This document shows, piece after piece, positions 1-8,708 of a stretch of DNA of 64,000 nucleotides. The notes beneath the pieces are model-generated. The model was not told where the DNA came from. It ran no database searches and was given only the letters and a program-made list of their open reading frames with translations. The DNA is taken from positions 27,837 through 91,836 of the forward strand of contig JAEUUY010000010.1 of the NCBI GenBank assembly GCA_016787225.1. Reading direction: 5' to 3'. Origin of the DNA: Chitinophagales bacterium (lineage in GTDB: Bacteria; Bacteroidota; Bacteroidia; Chitinophagales; JADJOU01). A program made the translations under genes and the position numbers. The first letter of the stretch is position 1, and every line of letters begins with the position of its first letter.

Positions 1-404
1 GCCAAGTAGGTGGCTATATCTACCTCTGCCCAATTTCCAATTGTCTGAATATTATAGGTGAAAGGAGCAATGTAAAAATAAATGAGTCCTATAAGAAAGG
101 TAACCAATCCACCAACAAAAATTTTTATCAAGGCTGCAATAACCAGGTCGCTTTTTCTCTTGTAAACACCAATGGTAAATTGTAGGAAAGAAAAAATAAA
201 TGGACTAATTAATAAACCGGAATAAATAACAAGAGGTTTATCAAAATTTAGACCTAGACAGACCAGTATAGCACTTAATACAACCATAAATAGTACTACA
301 GATTTTTTTTCCTGCGAGCCAGAATAATAGGCAATGAGGTCATCTAAATTAGTCATCAAAACCAATTTAGTTTCATAAAGATATTCTTTCAAATGTTCTG
401 TCAT
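1..404 (-). CDS. Membrane protein, partial (possibly DUF389 family); 3' end beyond window
   Basis: The minus strand is open from an ATG at 404 to the window edge, giving the first ~134 residues of a protein whose C-terminus lies outside. An in-frame TAA just before the ATG fixes the start. After a polar N-terminus of about 34 residues come hydrophobic stretches at roughly 36-52, 56-76 and 88-110, so it is a multi-pass inner-membrane protein. The phrase PLVIYSGLLISPF resembles the repeated membrane motif of DUF389 proteins, which have no settled function. The family guess rests on eye comparison only. It lies upstream of rsmG in reading direction terms only by being on the same strand, 35 bases away, and could share its transcript. 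Confidence 0.6.
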   Translation of the reverse strand, partial: MTEHLKEYLYETKLVLMTNLDDLIAYYSGSQEKKSVVLFMVVLSAILVCLGLNFDKPLVIYSGLLISPFIFSFLQFTIGVYKRKSDLVIAALIKIFVGGLVTFLIGLIYFYIAPFTYNIQTIGNWAEVDIATYL

Positions 405-439
405 AATTTACTAGATTTAAGTCGTTTACTTAGCTTTTG

Positions 440-1069
440 TTATGAACTCGGTTTGACAAAGGTAATCACCTTCGTTTCAAAAAAATCCTCTTTAAAATAA
501 TCCGAAATTGGTTTAATTTTTATTTTTCGCTTTGTTTCTTTAATTTCCTCTGTCAAGTCTCCGCCTTTCAAAGCTATCAATCCGTTATCAAGTTCATTAA
601 AGGATATGGGGTGAATTTTCCCCCTAGACCACCTCAATAAATCAGACATAGGAGCTACCGCTCGAGTAACAATGAAATCAAACTGCAGTTTGATATCCTC
701 TGCTCTCCCCCAGTGTGTTTTTACATTCTTCAAATCTAGTGTTTCAGCTACGCCGTCTATGACCTTTAATTTTTTCTGAATGGAATCTACTGCCAAAAAT
801 TTAGCCTCTGGAAACATAATGGCTAAAGGTATAGACGGGAATCCTCCACCAGCACCTAAATCCATAATTAAAGTACCCTTTTTAAACTGAACAAACTTAG
901 CTATAGCTAGCGAATGTAGAACATGATGCACATAAAAGTTATCAAAATCTTTACGTGAAACTACATTGATTTTATCATTCCATTCTTTATAAATGTTATA
1001 AAGCTGTTGATAAGCATCTTTCTGTCGTGGATTTAGTTGATTGAAATAGGCAAATACTCGCTCTAACAT
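440..1069 (-). CDS. rsmG: 16S rRNA (guanine527-N7)-methyltransferase RsmG
   Basis: RsmG (GidB) uses S-adenosylmethionine to methylate G527 of 16S rRNA in the small ribosomal subunit. The 209-residue product has the usual family length. The SAM-binding loop DLGAGGGFPSIPLA is at residues 70-83, an acidic residue that would hold the ribose is D95, and the family motif TRAVAP is at 135-140. The ATG at 1069 gives a normal N-terminus. The gene is divergent from acpP, whose promoter lies in the 82-base gap between them. Nothing unusual is seen and the assignment is secure. Confidence 0.95.
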   Translation of the reverse strand: MLERVFAYFNQLNPRQKDAYQQLYNIYKEWNDKINVVSRKDFDNFYVHHVLHSLAIAKFVQFKKGTLIMDLGAGGGFPSIPLAIMFPEAKFLAVDSIQKKLKVIDGVAETLDLKNVKTHWGRAEDIKLQFDFIVTRAVAPMSDLLRWSRGKIHPISFNELDNGLIALKGGDLTEEIKETKRKIKIKPISDYFKEDFFETKVITFVKPSS

Positions 1070-1097
1070 CTATTTTAAGCTTTTTTTCAATTTTAGG

Positions 1098-1127
1098 TTT
1101 GAAGAATTGCAAAAGTAGCTATCTTTG
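1098..1127 (+). promoter_or_regulatory. Bacteroidota-type promoter of acpP-fabF
   Basis: TTTG at 1098-1101, an 18-base spacer and TATCTTTG at 1120-1127 match the phylum consensus TTTG / TAnnTTTG. The -7 box ends 24 bases before the acpP ATG. This is the best promoter match in the window. Confidence 0.75.
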
Positions 1128-1151
1128 CCGAAACTTTAAATAAAATAGAAA

Positions 1152-1397
1152 ATGTCAACAACAAACATTGCAGAAAAAGTAACACAAATCATAGTAGATA
1201 AACTAGGATGTGATGAGACGCAAGTAAAGCCAGAAGCTAGCTTTACAACCGACTTGGGCGCAGACAGTTTAGATATCGTTGAATTGGTTATGGAGTTTGA
1301 AAATCAGTTTGAAATGTCTATTCCAGACGATCAAGCTGAGAAAATTCAAACAGTAGGCGATGCTATTAGCTTTATTGAGCAAGCTCAAAAAGCATAA
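1152..1397 (+). CDS. acpP: Acyl carrier protein
   Basis: ACP carries growing acyl chains as thioesters of a phosphopantetheine arm during fatty acid synthesis in the cytoplasm. The 81-residue, acidic product has the attachment motif GADSLD, with Ser39 as the modified residue, and the four-helix pattern of the family. It begins 24 bases after a clear promoter and is followed after 34 bases by fabF, whose product elongates the chains ACP carries. This acpP-fabF order is common in bacteria. Confidence 0.97.
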   Translation: MSTTNIAEKVTQIIVDKLGCDETQVKPEASFTTDLGADSLDIVELVMEFENQFEMSIPDDQAEKIQTVGDAISFIEQAQKA

Positions 1398-1431
1398 CCC
1401 AATAGCTTAATAAAAAACAAAAAGCAAAGGT

Positions 1432-2676
1432 ATGCGAAGAGTTGTCATTACAGGTCTCGGAGCCGTGACACCTCTTGGTAATGATGTTGGCACCTTTTGG
1501 AATGCTCTAGTAGCTGGTACATCGGGTGCCAATTTAATTACCAAATTTGACACGACCCATTTTAAAACCAAGTTTGCATGTGAGTTGAAAAATTTCGACC
1601 CACTAATTTATATTGAAAAAAAAGAACTTAACAGACTAGATCCAGCAGCTGTTTATGCTATGGCTAGTGGCACACAAGCTGTCGAAGATAGTGGTATAAT
1701 TTCTAGTTTTAATCCTGATAGAGTAGGCGTATTATGGTCGTCTGGAATAGGCGGAATATTGACTTTTGAGCAAGAAATATCCGCTTATGCTAAAGGCAAT
1801 GGAACACCAAGATTTAATCCTTTCTTTATTCCTAAAATGATACCGGATATCAGTGCCGGTCATATATCCATGAAATATGGATTCCGAGGTCCGAATTTCT
1901 CACCGGTCGCTGCATGTGCTTCATCAACGATAGCTATAGCAGATGCATTTATGTATATCAAATATGGCAGAATTGATGCCTGTGTAGCTGGTGGTTCAGA
2001 AGCAGCTATTACGGAAGGTGGTATTGGAGGATTCAATGCCATGAAAGCGCTAAGTGAAAGAAATGATGATTTTGCTACTGCTTCTCGACCATTTGATGCT
2101 ACTAGAGATGGATTCGTCATGGGCGAAGGTGGTTGTGGACTCGTTTTGGAGGAATTAGAACACGCCTTAAAAAGAGGAGCAAAAATATATTGTGAAATAG
2201 TTGGTTCGGGCTTGACTGCTGATGCACATCACCTTACTGCTCCGCATCCAGAAGGCTTGGGAGCATACAATGTGATGAAAAATGCAATAGAAGAAGCAGG
2301 ATTGTCTGTAGAAGAAATCGATTATGTGAATGTGCATGGGACATCAACCCCGCTAGGAGACATAGCAGAGTTAAAGGCGATTAAACAACTTTTCGGTGAT
2401 GCTGCATATAAGATGAATATCAGTTCTACGAAATCCCAAACAGGTCACCTTTTAGGAGCAGCAGGAGCCATAGAAGCTATCGCATGTATCAAATCTGTGC
2501 AGGAAGACATAATTCCACCGACGATTAATTTCACAACACCTGATGAGAATATAGATCAAAAATTGAACCTCACACTCAATACAGCTCAGAAGCGAACGGT
2601 AAATACTGCATTAAGCAATACCTTCGGATTCGGAGGACACAATGCTTCTGCTGTATTTAAGAAATATAACGGATAA
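1432..2676 (+). CDS. fabF: 3-oxoacyl-ACP synthase II (FabF)
   Basis: FabF condenses malonyl-ACP with acyl-ACP in the elongation cycle of fatty acid synthesis. The 414-residue product has the thiolase fold and the complete Cys-His-His triad: Cys162 in AACASSTIA, His302 in VNVHGTSTPLGD and His339 in KSQTGHLLGAAGA, with the conserved Lys334 just before. The glycine-rich C-terminus NTFGFGGHNAS is present. It is co-transcribed with acpP (34-base gap). A hairpin 91 bases downstream probably ends the transcript. Confidence 0.97.
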   Translation: MRRVVITGLGAVTPLGNDVGTFWNALVAGTSGANLITKFDTTHFKTKFACELKNFDPLIYIEKKELNRLDPAAVYAMASGTQAVEDSGIISSFNPDRVGVLWSSGIGGILTFEQEISAYAKGNGTPRFNPFFIPKMIPDISAGHISMKYGFRGPNFSPVAACASSTIAIADAFMYIKYGRIDACVAGGSEAAITEGGIGGFNAMKALSERNDDFATASRPFDATRDGFVMGEGGCGLVLEELEHALKRGAKIYCEIVGSGLTADAHHLTAPHPEGLGAYNVMKNAIEEAGLSVEEIDYVNVHGTSTPLGDIAELKAIKQLFGDAAYKMNISSTKSQTGHLLGAAGAIEAIACIKSVQEDIIPPTINFTTPDENIDQKLNLTLNTAQKRTVNTALSNTFGFGGHNASAVFKKYNG

Positions 2677-2767
2677 TTACTTGATTTTAGTCAAAAGTTT
2701 TTTGACTACATTACTCTTCCTTAAGGCCTTTATGGCAATACTGCCCACAAAATAAACAAACCAAACG

Positions 2768-2796
2768 TCCCGATCTGAAAAGGTCGGGATTTTATT
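2768..2796 (+). terminator. Rho-independent terminator after fabF
   Basis: TCCCGATC at 2768-2775 pairs with GGTCGGGA at 2782-2789 (eight pairs, one G-U) around a six-base loop. It is followed on the plus strand by TTTTATTT. It sits between the convergent fabF and pyrG genes; the T-tract orientation fits fabF. Confidence 0.7.
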
Positions 2797-4408
2797 TAGC
2801 CTTACCCTTTCGAACAAGAGCTGCCTCCACCAATCCCATAAACAATGGATGAGGATTTTCAGGTGTACTTTTTAATTCAGGGTGAAATTGTACTCCTATG
2901 AAGAATGGGTGATTTTCAAGTTCTACAATTTCTACTAGTCCTGTCTCTGGATTCTTACCGCTGGTCTTAAGTCCATTCTTATTAAGTAAATCAAGATATT
3001 CATTATTGAACTCATAGCGATGTCTATGACGCTCAGATATATGATGGGATCTATATATTCGGTAGGCGAGTGATTTTTTATCCTTAATAGCACAGTCATA
3101 TGCCCCCAGTCGCATAGTGCCTCCCATGGCTATACGTGTTTTTTGCGATTCCATGATATCAATGACTGGATTCTTAGTATTCTTATTGATTTCTATGGAA
3201 TGAGCATCTTTTAATCCCAGCACATTGCGGGCGAATTCTACAATGCACATCTGCATACCAAGACAGATACCAAAAAATGGAATATTATTTTCACGTACAA
3301 AGCGTATGGTTTCAATTTTACCGGTAATCGCACGCTCACCAAATCCTGGTGCGACCAATATACCATGAAATTTGCCCAATATCTTTTTAGCGTTTTCGGC
3401 GGTTATCGTTTTGGAGTGTATCGGAACTACATTCACTCTCGTAGATTTAGCCGCACCAGCATGTATAAAAGACTCAAATATACTTTTGTAAGCATCTTGC
3501 AATTCAATATACTTACCCACTAAGGCTATATTGACCTCATATTTTGGCTGTTTTAATTTATCGAGAAATTTAATCCATTTCTCCAGCTTAGGTTCTTTCT
3601 TGGATCTCACCTTCAATTTTTTCAAAACAACCTTATCTATGTTTTCACGCTGCATTTCAAGCGGAACATCATAAATCGTTTCCTTATCTATAGCTTGAAT
3701 GACAGCAGATTCATCTACATTGCAAAATAGAGCCAATTTCCTTCTAATGTCCCTACTAAGCTCATGTTCTGTTCTGCATATAAGGATATCAGGTTGTATA
3801 CCAGATTCTAAAAGCATTTTAACAGAATGCTGAGTCGGTTTTGTTTTTAGTTCTTTTGCTGCCGACAAATAAGGTATCAAGGTTAAATGACAAACAATAG
3901 CATTTTCCTTACCCATATCCCAGATAAACTGACGTACGGCTTCTATATAAGGTAATGACTCTATATCACCTACAGTACCTCCTAATTCGGTAATTATAAA
4001 GTCTAGTTTCTTACCTTTATTTGGTGCTGCAAATCTTCGCTTAATCTCGTCAGTAATATGTGGAATTACCTGAACAGTCTTGCCCAGAAAATCTCCCTTT
4101 CTCTCCCTGTCTAGAACGGTCTGATAAATTCGACCAGTAGTTACATTATTGGCTTGTGAAGTCGGTGAATTGAGGAAACGCTCATAATGCCCTAAATCCA
4201 AATCTGTTTCCGCTCCATCTTCTGTCACATAACACTCGCCATGCTCATAAGGATTTAGTGTGCCTGGATCGACATTTAAATAAGGGTCAAATTTCTGAAT
4301 GGTGACTTCGAAACCATGTTCCTGAAGAATTTTAGCTAATGAAGCTGCGAATATCCCTTTTCCTAAAGATGAAGTAACGCCTCCAGTGACGAATATATAT
4401 TTTGTCAT
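2792..4408 (-). CDS. pyrG: CTP synthase (glutamine hydrolysing)
   Basis: CTP synthase converts UTP to CTP using ATP and ammonia drawn from glutamine, the last step of pyrimidine nucleotide synthesis. The 538-residue protein has the normal two-domain layout. The N-terminal amidoligase domain (to about residue 270) starts with GGVTSSLGKGI at 9-19. The C-terminal class I glutamine amidotransferase has nucleophile Cys382 in GICLGMQ and the His509/Glu511 pair in QFHPE. It is convergent with fabF. A TACCTTTG box lies upstream of the ATG. Confidence 0.97.
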   Translation of the reverse strand: MTKYIFVTGGVTSSLGKGIFAASLAKILQEHGFEVTIQKFDPYLNVDPGTLNPYEHGECYVTEDGAETDLDLGHYERFLNSPTSQANNVTTGRIYQTVLDRERKGDFLGKTVQVIPHITDEIKRRFAAPNKGKKLDFIITELGGTVGDIESLPYIEAVRQFIWDMGKENAIVCHLTLIPYLSAAKELKTKPTQHSVKMLLESGIQPDILICRTEHELSRDIRRKLALFCNVDESAVIQAIDKETIYDVPLEMQRENIDKVVLKKLKVRSKKEPKLEKWIKFLDKLKQPKYEVNIALVGKYIELQDAYKSIFESFIHAGAAKSTRVNVVPIHSKTITAENAKKILGKFHGILVAPGFGERAITGKIETIRFVRENNIPFFGICLGMQMCIVEFARNVLGLKDAHSIEINKNTKNPVIDIMESQKTRIAMGGTMRLGAYDCAIKDKKSLAYRIYRSHHISERHRHRYEFNNEYLDLLNKNGLKTSGKNPETGLVEIVELENHPFFIGVQFHPELKSTPENPHPLFMGLVEAALVRKGKAK

Positions 4409-4440
4409 GACCGTATAAGTGCTATAGTGAATACGGATGA

Positions 4441-4448
4441 CAAAGGTA
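4441..4448 (-). promoter_or_regulatory. Probable -7 box of pyrG
   Basis: On the minus strand the octamer TACCTTTG fits TAnnTTTG and ends 32 bases before the pyrG ATG. No convincing -33 TTG is seen at the expected spacing, so confidence is moderate. Confidence 0.5.
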
Positions 4449-4592
4449 GTTGAAAAGAAATTAATAGATTTTATTTTCTATGTATTGCTTAGCTGATAAA
4501 ACCTAGAGTCAATAGAATCATTAAGTTTCAAATTGCGTTTTATTTTTTTTACTTAAATTTGCCCTATAGGCATTTTGCTATAAACATAGGAT

Positions 4593-4652
4593 ATGAGCAT
4601 AGAAATATTCAAGCAACTTCTTCCCAAGGTATGGTTATTTTTATGCGAATAG
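4593..4652 (+). pseudogene. Tiny ORF, possible 5' remnant of a transposase
   Basis: A 19-codon frame starts with residues MSIEIFKQLLP and stops at TAG 4650-4652. This start resembles the first residues of Bacteroidota transposases annotated as ISAon1-type, followed here by unrelated sequence and a hairpin. No other part of an insertion sequence is visible in the 295-base gap between pyrG and the next gene. A chance match is quite possible. Confidence 0.2.
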
Positions 4653-4654
4653 CC

Positions 4655-4673
4655 TGCCTGATGCAGACAGGCA
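4655..4673. repeat. Short palindromic hairpin
   Basis: TGCCTG at 4655-4660 pairs with CAGGCA at 4668-4673 around a loop that itself contains CTGATGCAG. There is no T-tract, so it looks more like a dispersed intergenic palindrome than a terminator. Confidence 0.45.
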
Positions 4674-4703
4674 TTTGACCAAATAAATATTTAAAATAGA
4701 CAC

Positions 4704-5180
4704 ATGAGAAATTCAATATATAGTATCGCTGTAATTTTACTAGGTTTACTAGCATGTAAAAAAGATGAACCCGCACCTGATTTAAGTTCTGTATGTGATA
4801 AGGGTGGAATATGGCTTGTGGACAAAAAAGATAGTTTCAACCCCAATCCTTCATTGGATACATTCTTGTTTAATCAAGGAGGGGGATATCATCGATTTAT
4901 ATATACCAATTCTGATGTCAATAGACTTCAAATCGATGTATTAACCAAACCTGATTCTGGTAAAACTCTAATTTATAAAGCACTTTTTGTGCGCCAAATA
5001 AGTGGTAGCTATATTTCGGATCATTTTAATTATGCTAATATGAAAGATTCTGTACTCACTATTACGAATAATGGTAACCACTATCTCATTAGTATAAATC
5101 CTGTCAAGGTCAGTATCGGGACATCACGAACCATTGAATTACGAGCTTGTAATATAAGAATGAATGATGTCACTCCGTAA
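4704..5180 (+). CDS. Hypothetical lipoprotein
   Basis: The 158-residue product begins with a lipoprotein signal peptide: a hydrophobic core at residues 8-16 and lipobox LLAC with the lipidated Cys18. The Lys-Lys-Asp after the Cys is common in Bacteroidota lipoproteins. The mature part has no motif I recognise; it is predicted to be mainly beta strand and is rich in Asn, Asp and Ser. It stands alone, with 295 bases before it and 134 before ridA. The function is unknown. Confidence 0.75.
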   Translation: MRNSIYSIAVILLGLLACKKDEPAPDLSSVCDKGGIWLVDKKDSFNPNPSLDTFLFNQGGGYHRFIYTNSDVNRLQIDVLTKPDSGKTLIYKALFVRQISGSYISDHFNYANMKDSVLTITNNGNHYLISINPVKVSIGTSRTIELRACNIRMNDVTP

Positions 5181-5314
5181 AAATGAATGAACGATTGACC
5201 ATGTCAGTTTTTATAAACTAGCTCACTGTAAACTATCTGAATTGACCAGGTGGTAAACGAACAAGCAATTAACAATCCTTTAAAATTATAATAAAAGAAA
5301 CCAAGTTAATTATA

Positions 5315-5695
5315 ATGAAGCAAATTATCAATACCAAACATGCCCCAGCTGCTATAGGTCCATATAGCCAAGCAGTATGGGCTGGAGATCTGTTATATAC
5401 TAGTGGACAGGTTGCTCTCATTCCTGAAACTGGCGAAATGGACAACCTCAATCTCGAAACGGAAACACACAGAGTCATGAAAAACTTGACTGCTTTACTC
5501 TCTGAGGCAGGACTTAGCTTCGAACATGTGATTAAAGCAAGTATTTTTATCAAGGATATGAATGACTTTGCTAAAATCAATGAGATCTATGCCTCTTATC
5601 TCCAAGAACCTTACCCTGCTCGCGAAACTGTGGAGGTAGCTAGACTACCGAAAGATGCTCGGATTGAAATAAGTGTAGTCGCTAGAAAATCTTAA
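5315..5695 (+). CDS. ridA: RidA family enamine/imine deaminase
   Basis: RidA (YjgF/YER057c/UK114 family) hydrolyses reactive 2-aminoacrylate-type enamines and imines made by pyridoxal-phosphate enzymes, protecting the cell from damage. The 126-residue length is typical. The N-terminal IGPYSQAV and LYTSGQVAL motifs are present. The C-terminal block PARETVEVARLPKDARIEI carries the conserved Arg that binds the substrate carboxylate and the active-site Glu region. It probably works as a cytoplasmic trimer. It is followed by holB after 79 bases with no functional link evident. Confidence 0.93.
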   Translation: MKQIINTKHAPAAIGPYSQAVWAGDLLYTSGQVALIPETGEMDNLNLETETHRVMKNLTALLSEAGLSFEHVIKASIFIKDMNDFAKINEIYASYLQEPYPARETVEVARLPKDARIEISVVARKS

Positions 5696-5774
5696 ACTGA
5701 GTTTCAAAATAGTTTCTACAATTATCAACCACCAAACACTGTGACTGCTCACCGAGACTACCAACTTCATTAAA

Positions 5775-6926
5775 ATGTTTCAGTTTAAAGATATTATAGG
5801 ACAGGATGAAGTCAAAACTTCTCTCATTGCCCAGGTAAATAGTGGCAAGCTGCATCATGCCCATCTCTTTTTGGGTAAAATGGGCTATGGCACTTTTCAA
5901 CTAGCAATGGCTTTTTTAAAATATATCTATTGTCAGGATAAACAAGAAGATGATAGCTGTGGAGAATGCGCTAACTGCATAAAGCTAAGTAAATTCAATC
6001 ATATTGATATTCACTGTACCCTTCCCAGTTTTGATATCAATAACTTGAGTAGTGCCCTTATGCCCGAGTTTCGCGAAATAGTAGAAGAAAAAAAAGGCAT
6101 GTTTGATTTAAAAGATTGGATGGATTTTCATAAAGAAAAGAACGCAAAAATACGAAGTGCCGAATGTGATATCATACTGCATGATATGGGATTGTCCTCA
6201 TACGAGGGTGGATATAAAACGCAGATAATATGGATGGCTGAAAGTTTAGAAAAGGATTCTAATAAAATATTGAAAATCCTGGAGGAGCCCAATCCGCAAA
6301 CCTTATTTATTTTGATAGCAGAAAACTCTGACAGACTATTACCCACCATTCTTTCGCGCTGCAATATCCATAAAATTTTACCTCTTAGAAATAAACAAAT
6401 TCAGGACTATTTCATACACCAGCAGGGACAACAGGATACCGATACGCTCGAACGAGCTATCCATTTTGCCGAAGGTGATATTATAGAATCAGAGCGCTAT
6501 TTAGCAGATGAAGATAGTGAATTTCCTTTGGAACAAAACCTGATTAATTTCCTTCGTGGTCTGATTAATTTCCATGAGCGAAAATTTGATAATATCAATA
6601 AAGCTATGAAACAAGCGGAAGTATTATCTGGACAATCAAAGTCCAATCAAAAGAAGTTTTTAGAATATTTTCAATATTTTCTACGTCAGGTGATTATGAT
6701 AAAAATAACTGGCAATTCCCAACTCAATGAATCTTTACTAAAAGCTGGTCATCACTTTGCTAATTTACTGGATCTAGACCAAATAGAAGTCTGGAATCAG
6801 CTATTGGATAAATATCACTTCGCCATAGAAGGAAATGCGAATGTAAAAATAAGTTTTGTATCTTTGGCGATTGAATCAGGAAAGATTCAAAATAGAGAAG
6901 AATTTGAAAATTTTGTTAGTCAATAA
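5775..6926 (+). CDS. holB: DNA polymerase III subunit delta' (clamp loader)
   Basis: This 383-residue AAA+ protein is the stator subunit of the DNA polymerase III clamp loader, which places the beta clamp on DNA. Residues 1-40 carry the family start FKDIIGQDEVKTSL and HHAHLFLGKMGYGT, a degenerate P-loop expected for the non-hydrolysing delta' subunit. A zinc-binding Cys cluster (YC, CGECANC) follows. The SRC motif that supplies the arginine finger is present in TILSRCN. In many Bacteroidota holB is followed by ricT and gldH, exactly as here (11-base gap to ricT). Confidence 0.9.
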   Translation: MFQFKDIIGQDEVKTSLIAQVNSGKLHHAHLFLGKMGYGTFQLAMAFLKYIYCQDKQEDDSCGECANCIKLSKFNHIDIHCTLPSFDINNLSSALMPEFREIVEEKKGMFDLKDWMDFHKEKNAKIRSAECDIILHDMGLSSYEGGYKTQIIWMAESLEKDSNKILKILEEPNPQTLFILIAENSDRLLPTILSRCNIHKILPLRNKQIQDYFIHQQGQQDTDTLERAIHFAEGDIIESERYLADEDSEFPLEQNLINFLRGLINFHERKFDNINKAMKQAEVLSGQSKSNQKKFLEYFQYFLRQVIMIKITGNSQLNESLLKAGHHFANLLDLDQIEVWNQLLDKYHFAIEGNANVKISFVSLAIESGKIQNREEFENFVSQ

Positions 6927-6937
6927 TTATATATTGT

Positions 6938-8215
6938 ATGGGTTGTTCGAGTGGAGGTTGTAGTTCTGGTGGCTGTAGTACCGGCAGCTGCAATAAAAAA
7001 AATGTATTTGACTGGTTTTCCAATATCCAGTATGCTACAGGTATCGATGAATTTAATGTCGTAGAAATCTCATTTAAAGGAGGATCAAGAAAAGATTACT
7101 ATATCAATGACAAGCGCATCGATCTGGTCAAAGGAGAATATGTATGCGTCGAAGGAAGCGGAGGCTATGATATAGGACAGGTATCCCTCAAAGGCGAGTT
7201 GGTCAAACTACAATTGAAGAAAAATAAAGTAGATACCACAAAAGAGCCCTTGTCTAAGATTCTCAGAAAAGCGAATGAAAAGGAATTAGCGACCATGGAG
7301 ACCTTTCGCAAAAAGGAAATGGATGCTATGATCAAAGCCCGTCTAATAGCCCGTCAGCTCAATCTGGATATGAAAATCAGTGAGGTAGAATATCAGGCAG
7401 ATGGCAAAAAAGCTATTTTCTATTTCATAGCAGACGATCGAGTAGATTTCAGAGAGCTTATCAAACGCTATGTGGCAGAATATAAAATAAAAATTGAACT
7501 CAAGCATATTGGCGCTAGACAAGAAGCTGCTAGAATAGGAGGTATGGGAAGCTGTGGTCGAGAGCTTTGCTGCAGTACATGGTTAAATGAATTTCCATCA
7601 GTTACTACCAGTGCTGCGCGATATCAAAACATTTCTATAAATATAGAAAAACTCTCTGGACAGTGTGGAAGATTAAAATGTTGTCTGAACTATGAACTAG
7701 CGCAATACGTCGAAGCTACAAAAGAATTTCCTTCTAATATCAATGAAATCCAAACCGAGGAGGGCGTTGCTGTTATTCGCAAGACTGAAATTCTGAAAAG
7801 ACAAGTGGTATTTGCCTATAAAAATGATCCTGCAAGTGATTTGTACAAACTGAGTTTACAAGATGCCATGCATATCGTAGAGTTGAATAAGCGCGGACAG
7901 AAACCACAGAGTTTGTCGAGCATGGCCATCAAAGAAAAAGAGGATGAAAAAGTGAAAAAAGACGAAGACCTAGTAGGTCAGATTCAACTGAAAACACTGG
8001 AAAAGAAAAAACAAAATAACAAGAAAAAATCCAAGCATAAAGGTGGCAACACTCAGCAAAGTAGTAACGCAAATAAGCAGCAAACGAACAAAGAACAAAA
8101 CCAAAACGTCAATAAACAACAAAACAACCCTCAGGATAATCAACAGATCAAACCGAAGACAAATAACCAGAACAAGAAGAAAAAACATTTTAGAAAGCCC
8201 CCACCAAAAGAGTAA
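6938..8215 (+). CDS. ricT: PSP1/RicT family protein
   Basis: RicT (YaaT) is a PSP1-domain protein; in Bacillus it acts with RicA and RicF in an iron-sulfur complex affecting RNA processing and development. In Bacteroidota its role is not established. The 425-residue product starts with an unusual Cys/Gly/Ser stretch (Cys at 3, 8, 13, 18). The PSP1 core follows, with the conserved cysteines of GSCGRELCCSTW and GQCGRLKCCLNYE, candidate cluster ligands. From about residue 325 the tail is a low-complexity Lys/Gln/Asn region. Four bases separate it from gldH. Confidence 0.88.
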   Translation: MGCSSGGCSSGGCSTGSCNKKNVFDWFSNIQYATGIDEFNVVEISFKGGSRKDYYINDKRIDLVKGEYVCVEGSGGYDIGQVSLKGELVKLQLKKNKVDTTKEPLSKILRKANEKELATMETFRKKEMDAMIKARLIARQLNLDMKISEVEYQADGKKAIFYFIADDRVDFRELIKRYVAEYKIKIELKHIGARQEAARIGGMGSCGRELCCSTWLNEFPSVTTSAARYQNISINIEKLSGQCGRLKCCLNYELAQYVEATKEFPSNINEIQTEEGVAVIRKTEILKRQVVFAYKNDPASDLYKLSLQDAMHIVELNKRGQKPQSLSSMAIKEKEDEKVKKDEDLVGQIQLKTLEKKKQNNKKKSKHKGGNTQQSSNANKQQTNKEQNQNVNKQQNNPQDNQQIKPKTNNQNKKKKHFRKPPPKE

Positions 8216-8219
8216 TATC

Positions 8220-8708
8220 ATGTTTAGGATTCTTGTAGCATTTTTTACATTGTGTGCGCTTATTGGTTGTGATACGAGTGTGGTATACGAAAAAAGCACA
8301 CCCGTCAACACCTATGGATGGAGAATGACCGACAGCCTCCAATATGAAATCGATATTCAAGATTCTTCCCAGCGCTACGATCTATCGGTGGCTATAAGAC
8401 ATAGAGATGTCTATGACTATACCAATCTCTATGTAAAAATCATAACCATACTACCGAATGGAGAGGTAAAATCCGAGGTAGTATCACTCCCTTTATGCGA
8501 TGAGTCTGGAAAATGGATGGGGAAATGTGCTGGAGATATTTGTTTTTCTAGAATTTTAATTCTCAAAAGGACCTATTTTCCTATAAAAGGAACTTATAGA
8601 TTTTATATCATTCATGAAATGCGCCAAGAAAAATTAAAAAATATTCTGGATATGAGCCTAAGACTCGAGAAATCTCCACCCAAAATATATACGGAAGATG
8701 AAGAATAG
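8220..8708 (+). CDS. gldH: Gliding motility lipoprotein GldH
   Basis: GldH is a lipoprotein required for gliding in Flavobacterium; its exact role is not known. The 162-residue product has a lipoprotein signal ending in LIGC with Cys17. The mature part follows the GldH pattern: an N-terminal WRMTDSLQYEIDI strand, VAIRHRDVYDYTNLYVKI, LPNGEV, GKWMGKCAGDI and a C-terminal GTYRFYIIHEMR. I chose the ATG at 8220 because the longer frame starting at 8043 lies inside ricT and would hide the signal peptide. The order holB-ricT-gldH supports the call. The stop overlaps the next start by 11 bases. Confidence 0.88.
   Translation: MFRILVAFFTLCALIGCDTSVVYEKSTPVNTYGWRMTDSLQYEIDIQDSSQRYDLSVAIRHRDVYDYTNLYVKIITILPNGEVKSEVVSLPLCDESGKWMGKCAGDICFSRILILKRTYFPIKGTYRFYIIHEMRQEKLKNILDMSLRLEKSPPKIYTEDEE

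Noticed and set aside
1860..2120. Minus-strand frame inside fabF (86 codons), and similar frames opposite accA, etfA, radA and gldJ.
   Set aside because: Shadows of well-supported genes with no motif, signal or conserved context.
8043..8219. Longer start for gldH.
   Set aside because: It would lie inside ricT in another frame and bury the lipoprotein signal that starts at 8220.
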